This document shows, one piece after another, positions 58,209 to 64,000 of a stretch of DNA of 64,000 bases. The stretch comes from Nocardia sp. BMG111209 (lineage in GTDB: Bacteria; Actinomycetota; Actinomycetes; Mycobacteriales; Mycobacteriaceae). The notes under the pieces were generated by a model. It was not told the DNA's origin, searched no databases, and saw only the letters and a list, made by a program, of their open reading frames with translations. The DNA lies in assembly GCF_000381925.1 (NCBI RefSeq), contig NZ_KB907307.1, positions 3,534,001 through 3,598,000 of the forward strand, given 5' to 3'. The stretch's first letter is position 1. The number at the start of each line of letters is the position of its first letter. The position numbers and the translations under genes are program-made.

Positions 58209-59027
58209 TCACCGGAGCCCGGCGAAGAGATCGGTTTCCCGCGCGGGCGCCGCGGCCACCCGATTGGCGTGGCGGACGAAACCCTCGGTCGCGAAGATCA
58301 TCTGCTGGAATTCGAACGGCATCCGCAGAAACGGCACGCTGTCGCTCTGACTGCTGTGCGCCTCGAGCGCCTTGACCTTCTGCTGAACGTAGGGCGCCAC
58401 ATCCACGAGCGCGGTGATGAACTCCATCGGCGTCCCGAAATCCTCCGGCGGCTCGAAACCGAGCTCGATGATGCCCTTCGCCCGCAGCGCCGCGAACATC
58501 TCCCGCGAGCTCTCGCGCGGAATCGCGGTGTAGTAGAGCTTGTCCGGGATATCCGTCGCCGCGGCCGCCGCGAGTGCGACGCGATTGGCCTGGATATGGT
58601 CCGGATGCCCGTAGTTGCCGTTCTCGTCGTAGGTGACGACCACCTGCGGCCGGTACTGCCGCATGAGGTCCGCCAGCCGCGCGGCCGCCTGCTCGACCGG
58701 GATGTTGTGGAAGGCCTCGGGGTGCCCGTTGGCCTCCCACCCGTCCATACCCGAGTCGCGATATCCGAGCAGTTCGACATGGTCGATACCCAGCAGGGCC
58801 GCCGACTCCTGCAGCTCGCCGAGCCGCAGCGCCCGTACCGCGGCCTCGTCGTGGCCCGGTTCGCCGGGCTTGATCCCGCCGGGCGCATCGCCCTGCTCGC
58901 CGTTGGTGCAGGTCACCAGGACCGTCCGGATACCCTCGGCGGCGTACCGCGCGAAAATCCCGCCGGTGCCGATGACCTCGTCGTCGGGATGGGCGTGTAC
59001 GGCCATGATCGTCAGTCGGTCGGCCAT
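58209..59027 (-). CDS. PIG-L family zinc deacetylase
   Basis: A 272-residue LmbE/PIG-L protein. The zinc motif is HAHPDDE (His13, Asp16), and the distal zinc His is in YGHPDHIQANR near residue 139. The family includes MshB and the mycothiol conjugate amidase Mca. The DSGMDGW and NIPVEQAAARLADLMR parts recall Mca, but the region after HPDDE differs, so the substrate is left open. It lies 42 bp after the oxygenase-like gene. Confidence 0.87.
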   Translation of the reverse strand: MADRLTIMAVHAHPDDEVIGTGGIFARYAAEGIRTVLVTCTNGEQGDAPGGIKPGEPGHDEAAVRALRLGELQESAALLGIDHVELLGYRDSGMDGWEANGHPEAFHNIPVEQAAARLADLMRQYRPQVVVTYDENGNYGHPDHIQANRVALAAAAATDIPDKLYYTAIPRESSREMFAALRAKGIIELGFEPPEDFGTPMEFITALVDVAPYVQQKVKALEAHSSQSDSVPFLRMPFEFQQMIFATEGFVRHANRVAAAPARETDLFAGLR

Positions 59028-59069
59028 GGATCCCCCTCTGTCGGTGTCCGGTGCTTCGTCGTCCTCACT

Positions 59070-59963
59070 CTACGAAGCAACACCGACATCCGACGAGCCC
59101 ATCCCGCCGGCGGGCGCCACGAAGTAGCCGCGGCAGCTGAACTGGAGATCGATCTGACCGTGCGGTTCGGCGAAACCGTCGTGCAGCAGGTTGTCCGTCG
59201 GGGCGATATAGGCCTCGCCGGGCCGGACCACGATCTTCGTGACGGGGTAGTGCGGGAACACCTGCATGAAGCGTCTGCCCAGCGCGAATCGCGGATCCGC
59301 CGCGCCGTCGAGTAGATCGCGTTCGGCCAGCGCCCGCGCCATCACCGCGAGCGGCGCGTTGACGACCAGCAGGCAGCGGTCGTGGTCGCCGAGATTCGCG
59401 GAGACCCGATTGGCCGCTGCGGCCCGCTCGGCCAGCGGGCCGTCGTCCCAGCTGTCGACGTGCAATCCGACCCGGCGGCCGTGACTTCCGGTGGTCATGG
59501 TCGGATTGCCGGCGGGGATCCGGCCGTACAGGAACGGGGTCAGGATCCCCGGCCGCGCCGGATCGGTCAGACCGTTCGCCCAGCGCAGCGCCTCCACCAG
59601 CGCCAGCCGACCGGCCGGGCCCTCGATCAGGGCATCCAGCGCGGCCGCATCCCCCGTCGCCGACACCGCGCGCAGCGCGGCGGACGCCTCCAGCACCCGG
59701 CCGGGTACCGGAAGCACGGCGATCCAGTCACCGGGCAGCGCACCGGGTCCGGGCGTGCCGAACAGCATCGCGCATTCGGCACGCCCGGGTGCGCGCCACG
59801 GACCCCTGGGCACGAAACACCCCTCGGAATAGGTTTCGGCCCAATCGGTTTCGGTGGCGGGCCGGAATCCGGAACTCAGTTCGACCCGGTCCGCGGACGG
59901 CAGCCGCAGCGTCAGTCCGCGGAGCAGTTCCCCGTGGTCGATTCCGGTGGATCGGAGCGTCAT
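59070..59963 (-). CDS. 2OG-Fe(II) oxygenase-like protein of candidate RiPP cluster
   Basis: A 297-residue protein with a plausible non-haem iron triad: His168-Val-Asp170 (GLHVDSWDD), distal His261 (NLLHDG) and Arg278 (SCRG) for 2-oxoglutarate. The distal region VVRPGEAYIAPTDNLLHDG is cupin-like. It is 58 bp downstream of the radical SAM maturase. Related cyclophane RiPP clusters encode such oxygenases (a type I recall as YhhC) that hydroxylate the crosslinked peptide. The ATG at 59963 is better spaced to the AGGA than the adjacent GTG. Confidence 0.7.
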   Translation of the reverse strand: MTLRSTGIDHGELLRGLTLRLPSADRVELSSGFRPATETDWAETYSEGCFVPRGPWRAPGRAECAMLFGTPGPGALPGDWIAVLPVPGRVLEASAALRAVSATGDAAALDALIEGPAGRLALVEALRWANGLTDPARPGILTPFLYGRIPAGNPTMTTGSHGRRVGLHVDSWDDGPLAERAAAANRVSANLGDHDRCLLVVNAPLAVMARALAERDLLDGAADPRFALGRRFMQVFPHYPVTKIVVRPGEAYIAPTDNLLHDGFAEPHGQIDLQFSCRGYFVAPAGGMGSSDVGVAS

Positions 59964-60024
59964 CACATCGTCCTGCGAGATTTCGGCGGAAAGGATGTGC
60001 CGGACACGGTGCGTGGCAACGGAA

Positions 60025-61182
60025 TCAGGCGGTCGCGTGCTGATGCCGCCACTGCGCCACCGTCGCTGGCACCCGGCCGCGCAGACTCTCGGCGAGATGG
60101 GCGATCACCGGCCGCCCGGTGCACAGCAGGGTGCCGTGACCGTCGTCGTCGCGCTCGCGCGCTTCGGTCTCGGCCACCAGCGATCCACCGCACGCGTCGA
60201 AGAAGGGGCAGGACAGGCAGTTTCGCGCGACCCGGCGTTCGGCCTCGACGGCGCAACGCTCGAACACCGGGCCCGCCAGCATCTCGCCGAACGATTCGGT
60301 GAAGATGTTGCCGATCGACCAGGTGGGATCGCCGTAGGGTTCGCCGTAGGTGAAACAGGCGCCGTCGGTGTTCACGAGCACGACGGGCAGCCATTCGCGG
60401 CGGTCCCGATAATCCGGCCCCCGGGCGCCGGCGAGATATCGGGCCGCGATCCGGACGTAATTGTCCAGCGGCGCCGGTGGCCGCTGCAGCGTATCGCCCG
60501 CGAGCCACAACTCGGCCAGTTGCACCAGCGCGGCGAATTCCTGCTCCGCGGTCACCTCGAACGGTGTGGTCTGACCGGCCTCGCCGGTGTCGAACAACGG
60601 CAGCACCCGGAAATTGAGATCGCGTTCCTCGAAGAATCGGAACACCTGCGCCACGGCATCGATGTTCTGCGCGGTCAGCACCGAAATACATCCCACCGAC
60701 ACCCCCGCGGCCACCAGTTCGTCGAGGTTCGCGGCCACGCGGCGCTGCGAATCGCGCCCGGCCTGATTCACCCGCAGTCCCCCGATCACGTCGAGGGAGA
60801 CCCCGACCGAATCGAATCCGTCGGCGAGCAGTTGCCGGCGGTCGTCGTCGAGAACCGTCAAATTCGTCTGCACACTGTTCGAGGTCGCGATGTGGTTACC
60901 GAAGATCTCGCGCTGATCGGCCAGCGTCTGCCGATAGAACCACGCCGGTTGCATCAGCGGCTCCCCGCCGTGCCAGATGAAATCCAGTGCGGTCCGGGCA
61001 CCGTCGCGTTCGTCGGCCGCCCGGAAATGGTCGCGGAGCCCGCGATACATGGCGATGAGCTGCACACGGGACATGGCCGCGCGATTTCCCAGCTCCGGAT
61101 ATTCGTAGCAGTATCGGCATCGCAGATTGCAGAACTTGGAGACCTTCACCACGATCTGCATGTTCCGGGTGGTCGAATTCAT
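60025..61182 (-). CDS. radical SAM/SPASM peptide maturase (cyclophane type)
   Basis: A 385-residue enzyme. The radical SAM cluster motif is Cys18-NLR-Cys22-RY-Cys25, followed by IWHGGEPLM, SNSVQTNLTVL and GVSLDVIGG, the standard barrel landmarks. The C-terminal SPASM region has GACFTYGEPYGD, RNCLSCPFFDACGG and a last Cys (LLCTG) for auxiliary clusters. These features are those of RiPP maturases that crosslink aromatic side chains. It follows the precursor gene by 123 bp. ATG 61182 is chosen; a longer N-terminus from 61293 is not conserved-looking. Precursor content suggests F-x-Q cyclophane formation, by inference. Confidence 0.83.
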   Translation of the reverse strand: MNSTTRNMQIVVKVSKFCNLRCRYCYEYPELGNRAAMSRVQLIAMYRGLRDHFRAADERDGARTALDFIWHGGEPLMQPAWFYRQTLADQREIFGNHIATSNSVQTNLTVLDDDRRQLLADGFDSVGVSLDVIGGLRVNQAGRDSQRRVAANLDELVAAGVSVGCISVLTAQNIDAVAQVFRFFEERDLNFRVLPLFDTGEAGQTTPFEVTAEQEFAALVQLAELWLAGDTLQRPPAPLDNYVRIAARYLAGARGPDYRDRREWLPVVLVNTDGACFTYGEPYGDPTWSIGNIFTESFGEMLAGPVFERCAVEAERRVARNCLSCPFFDACGGSLVAETEARERDDDGHGTLLCTGRPVIAHLAESLRGRVPATVAQWRHQHATA

Positions 61183-61305
61183 CCGAGCACACTCACTTCC
61201 CGCAGGGCGGCACCGGCTGCCCGCACCCGCCGCCGGACGATCGGAACCCGACGACGGACACGGAACATGCTGTGCCGCAAGAACAATCGACACAAGGAGG
61301 ACGGG

Positions 61306-61668
61306 CTACGGCTCGATGATCTGCACGAAGCCCGGGGGCGCCTGATGGAACGGCTCCACCTGATTGAACGGTTGTCCCTGCCGGAACGGCCCCTGCTGGA
61401 ACTGATGGAACTGATGGAACGGGTTCGTCTCCGCGTCGTGCTGCACGCCCTGGGCGGCGACAGGCTGCGCCGTGATCTCCGGCGCGAACACCGCCGCGAG
61501 ATGGGCCTGCGCCGCGGCCCCGACCACGGCGCTCTGCGCGGCCGGCGCGACCGCCGCACCGGCCGGCCCGGCGAGACCGACGGCCATCGCCGGCGCCGCG
61601 GCCATCGTCGCGGCGATTCCGGCGAGCCGCGCTATCGCCGCCACACGGCTGCTGTTCGAAGGTGACAT
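61306..61668 (-). CDS. candidate cyclophane RiPP precursor with seven F-x-Q motifs
   Basis: A 120-residue protein. Residues 1-60 are Ala-rich with a signal-like hydrophobic core (VAAIARLAGIAATMAAAPAMA). Residues 82-120 hold seven aromatic triplets: FHQ 84-86, FHQ 87-89, FQQ 90-92, FRQ 95-97, FNQ 101-103, FHQ 107-109, FVQ 114-116, mostly preceded by Pro. Every Phe in this half fits F-x-Q, the layout expected if the maturase links each Phe ring to the third residue. ATG 61668 has AAGGA about eight bases upstream. It resembles the multiple-cyclophane precursors I recall as AmcA. Confidence 0.75.
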   Translation of the reverse strand: MSPSNSSRVAAIARLAGIAATMAAAPAMAVGLAGPAGAAVAPAAQSAVVGAAAQAHLAAVFAPEITAQPVAAQGVQHDAETNPFHQFHQFQQGPFRQGQPFNQVEPFHQAPPGFVQIIEP

Positions 61669-61790
61669 TCCGAATTTCCTTCCGGTCGTGCCCGGCGGAC
61701 TCCGGAAGCCTTGCGCTCCTTCCGTATTCACCCGGACACCAACAGATAGGCGCGTGGTTACACCGCCGGGCCGGAAGGCCGTCCGCCGGA

Positions 61791-62192
61791 TCAGTTCTCG
61801 CGCGCGTAGGTGACGGCGCCGATGGTCAGGACGGCCCCGCGCACCCCGATGGTGTCGGTGGTGACCTTCGGAATGTTCGCGCCACAGGCATACGGCGCGC
61901 AGCGATCGATGGTGGCGCGCAACGTATTGCCCTCGACGTCGTAGCGTCCGGCGAGCGCCGCGCCACCACCGGTGTTGTTGTTGACCATCTGCAGGACATA
62001 GGTCCCGTCGGCCGCGAACCGATACTCCGAGACCCCACCGGGCCCGGCCGGACTGTTCGCGGAATCGGTGATCCAGGTCCCGACCAGCGCGGACGGGATC
62101 TGGGCAGCGGCGGTGGTGGCGGTGGTGGCGACACCGAACGCGCAGGCGGAAACGGCGGTCAGCAGTCCGGCGGCAAGGGCGAGAGTGCGCAT
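61791..62192 (-). CDS. small secreted protein (lipocalin-like beta-rich)
   Basis: A 133-residue secreted protein. The signal peptide runs MRTLALAAGLLTAVSAC; VSAC could be a lipobox, while TTAAAQIP could be a signal peptidase I site. The mature part (ALVGTWITDSANSPAGPGGVSEYRFAADGTYVLQMV ... GRYDVEGNTLRATIDRC) follows the lipocalin-like GTW ... ADGTY ... GRY ... pattern seen in many small actinobacterial proteins, with two more Cys (RCAPYACG). Its role is unknown. It lies 122 bp upstream of the RiPP precursor on the same strand. Confidence 0.78.
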   Translation of the reverse strand: MRTLALAAGLLTAVSACAFGVATTATTAAAQIPSALVGTWITDSANSPAGPGGVSEYRFAADGTYVLQMVNNNTGGGAALAGRYDVEGNTLRATIDRCAPYACGANIPKVTTDTIGVRGAVLTIGAVTYAREN

Positions 62193-62358
62193 GGTTCGGT
62201 CCTTCTGGATCGGCGCGACGTGGAATTCGAAGCCCCGAACGGGATTTCGGAGTCCCTTCCATGGTCACGACCCCGGCCCCGCGCCACTACCCACCCTGGG
62301 TGGCGAGCGCGCCCACCTCCGGTGCCGATCCCCGCACACCGGTGGTGGGCCGCCACCG

Positions 62359-62517
62359 TCACCGGCGATCCCGGCTCCGGCACCCGGCCGCTTCCAGCAC
62401 GAACGATGTCACGATGCCACCCGTTTCACCCGGGTACTCGACGACGAGGACGGTCGCCGGGTCGTGCACGGCTGTTTCGATCGAGAGCCGCAGATACAGC
62501 ACGGCTCGGCCTGCCAT
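62359..62517 (-). CDS. possible 52-residue protein
   Basis: In the 382-bp gap between the secreted protein and the kinase, an ATG at 62517 opens a 52-codon frame (MAGRAVLYLRLSIETAVHDP...). It has a protein-like hydrophobic pattern and a weak GGCGGTGA upstream. No family is recognised and the frame could be chance. The rest of the gap shows nothing I can support. Confidence 0.3.
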   Translation of the reverse strand: MAGRAVLYLRLSIETAVHDPATVLVVEYPGETGGIVTSFVLEAAGCRSRDRR

Positions 62518-62574
62518 TCACCGCCCGAACAACGTTGCGGCACAGCCCATCTCCCGCAACCGGTCCAGCACCGC

Positions 62575-64000
62575 TCAGCTCAGCTTCCCGAGGGTCCCCG
62601 AGACCGCCGACGCGAACTGGTCGGCCAGTGCGTAATCCGGCGCGGACGCGCTGACATACACCGTCACCAGCATGTTGCGCTGCCGGAACATCACCATCGC
62701 GGGGTGCACCGGGTTGCCGGAGTCGGGCTTGGTGTAGGAGAACGACTCGTCACCGACGGTGGTGTCGGCGCGGACGGAGGTGCCCGGCGAGCGACGCGGC
62801 TCGTCGCGCATGTCCTGCTTCTCCATCGCGAAGGTGTCCTGCGCCTGCGTGATGCTGACCAGGCGGATCAGCGTCACCGAGGCGAAGGTCCCACTGTTGG
62901 GCGTGGACCACTGACACGCACTGTGCGTTTGGAATTGGCTGGTCACGGCGGTGCCGAGGATCGCGCCGGCCGCCTCGTCGGTGAACAGCGAACACGCCTC
63001 CGGATCGGCCATGATGAGCGCCCCCGAGCCGGCGGCGGCCGCCGTGGTCCGGATCGGCGCCGGCGTGGCCCCGGTCGCTCCCGACGGCCGCGGCGCGGCG
63101 GTCGGGGTGCCGGTGCCGTGCCGGGCATATACGAACGCGACCACACCACCGACCAGCAGCAGCGCCACGGCAGCGACGACGGCGACGGCCACACCCCATC
63201 GGCCACCGGCGCGGACCGGCGGCACCGGCGAGTTCGCTCGGACCGGCGGCACGGACTCCCCCGTGCTGACCGACCGCAGGATCCCCCGCGCCTGGACATC
63301 GGTCATGCGCTGCCGCGGATCGCGCTGCAGCAGACCGGTCAGCACCGGCGTGATCGGCCCGGCCAGCCGCATCGGATCCGGATCCGCGCTGACGGTGGCG
63401 ACGAGTACGGCGAGCATCTCGTCGCGTTCGTACGGTGGATGGCCCTCGACCGCGAAGTACAGGGTCGCCCCCAGCGACCACAGATCCGAGGCCGCCTGCC
63501 CCTTCTCACCGTCGAGTCGCTCCGGCGCCACGTAGCCGGGCGAGCCGTTGATCATATCGGTGCGCGTGAGCGCGATATCGCCTGCCACAGTGGCGATTCC
63601 GAAATCGGTGAGCACGACCCGGCCGTCACGGCACAGCATCACGTTCGCCGGTTTGACATCACGGTGCAGCACCGCGCCGGCATGGGCGGCGGCCAGCCCG
63701 TCCAGCAGCGCGAGGCCGATGTTCGCGACCCACTCCACCGGCAACGGTCCCTGCTCCGCCACGATCCGGTCCAGGGATCGGCCGTCCACCAATTCCATGA
63801 TGATCCACGGCCGCCCATCCTCGACGACGACATCGTGGACGGTGACGATCGACGGATGCGACCGCAGCCGGGCCGCCGCGCGCGCCTCGCGCAGTGTGCG
63901 CTCGCACAACATCTGCGCCGCTTCGGCATCCGCCTCGGGCGGGATGCGCACCTGTTTCACCGCGACGGTCTGGTGCAGGAGAAGGTCGGTGGCCCGCCAC
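62575..64000 (-). CDS. receptor-type Ser/Thr protein kinase (partial, N-terminus outside window)
   Basis: About 475 codons enter from the right edge. The catalytic Lys is in VAVKQV, followed by LHRDVKPANVML, LTDFGIATV, GSPGYVAPERLDG and DLWSLGATLYFAVEG, a complete PknB-type kinase domain. A membrane helix (VAVAVVAAVALLLVGGVVAFVYARH) follows, then an outside Pro/Thr linker and a ~150-residue domain starting ADPEACSLFTDEAAGAILG, similar to DUF3558-type sensor domains. It probably senses an envelope signal and phosphorylates intracellular targets; neither is identifiable here. Confidence 0.93.
   Translation of the reverse strand, partial: WRATDLLLHQTVAVKQVRIPPEADAEAAQMLCERTLREARAAARLRSHPSIVTVHDVVVEDGRPWIIMELVDGRSLDRIVAEQGPLPVEWVANIGLALLDGLAAAHAGAVLHRDVKPANVMLCRDGRVVLTDFGIATVAGDIALTRTDMINGSPGYVAPERLDGEKGQAASDLWSLGATLYFAVEGHPPYERDEMLAVLVATVSADPDPMRLAGPITPVLTGLLQRDPRQRMTDVQARGILRSVSTGESVPPVRANSPVPPVRAGGRWGVAVAVVAAVALLLVGGVVAFVYARHGTGTPTAAPRPSGATGATPAPIRTTAAAAGSGALIMADPEACSLFTDEAAGAILGTAVTSQFQTHSACQWSTPNSGTFASVTLIRLVSITQAQDTFAMEKQDMRDEPRRSPGTSVRADTTVGDESFSYTKPDSGNPVHPAMVMFRQRNMLVTVYVSASAPDYALADQFASAVSGTLGKLS

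Overview
The window is about 70% GC and looks like the chromosome of a mycolic-acid-containing actinomycete, most probably Nocardia or a close relative. The pointers are an MspA-type porin, the biotin synthase auxiliary gene bsaP beside bioB, a BioQ-type TetR regulator, F420/deazaflavin (Ddn-like) protein, a WXG100/ESX-style cassette, and local gene orders that I recall from Mycobacterium tuberculosis (nrtR-nadAB, bioA-bioF-bioD, bioB-bsaP-DUF2567, treX-treY, ddn-like/ilvA). Genus is an inference from the sequence alone.

Layout. 1-3.0 kb: nadA-nadB (minus; nadB leaves the window) divergent from an NrtR-type Nudix regulator, with a perfect palindrome in the shared promoter. 3.0-8.1 kb: a small basic protein, a DedA protein and a large HTH/nSTAND/WD40 protein. 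8.3-12.0 kb: tandem-repeat spacer, GH65 enzyme, HAD phosphatase/mutase and a small membrane protein. 12.1-20.3 kb: biotin region (DUF2567, bsaP, bioB, bioQ, bioD, bioF, bioA) with four copies of one TGAAC-N3-GTTCA operator, an alpha/beta hydrolase and a 1-kb repeat-rich spacer. 20.4-27.6 kb: MarR-GNAT fusion, treX-treY (no treZ behind them) and a DUF2235 hydrolase. 28-31.5 kb: dnaE1.

31.5-36.6 kb: a four-gene minus-strand cassette: WXG100-like protein, YbaB-like protein, a 93-aa acidic protein, and a 1024-aa polymorphic toxin. Its C-terminus matches the Streptomyces mobaraensis-type microbial transglutaminase, with Cys/Asp/His all present, joined to a WXG100-like N-terminus through about 20 REGEPVV repeats. 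An MspA porin follows.

37.5-51.8 kb: pentose region: araB-araD-araA, a ChvE/GguAB ABC importer, a LacI regulator, and a YtfQRT-YjfF-type furanose importer. One near-identical LacI-type operator sits before araB, lacI and ytfQ, which suggests a single regulon. 51.9-56 kb: Ddn-like protein, ilvA, stacked hairpins, a tiny secreted protein, a wrecked argS relic and a serine hydrolase.

56.1-61.7 kb: a minus-strand run ending upstream in a candidate cyclophane RiPP cluster: precursor peptide with seven Phe-x-Gln motifs, a radical SAM/SPASM maturase and a 2OG-Fe(II)-oxygenase-like protein, followed by PIG-L, ATP-grasp and methyltransferase genes. The window ends with a small secreted protein and a Ser/Thr protein kinase that runs off the right edge. 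I saw no rRNA, tRNA, CRISPR array, insertion sequence or prophage.
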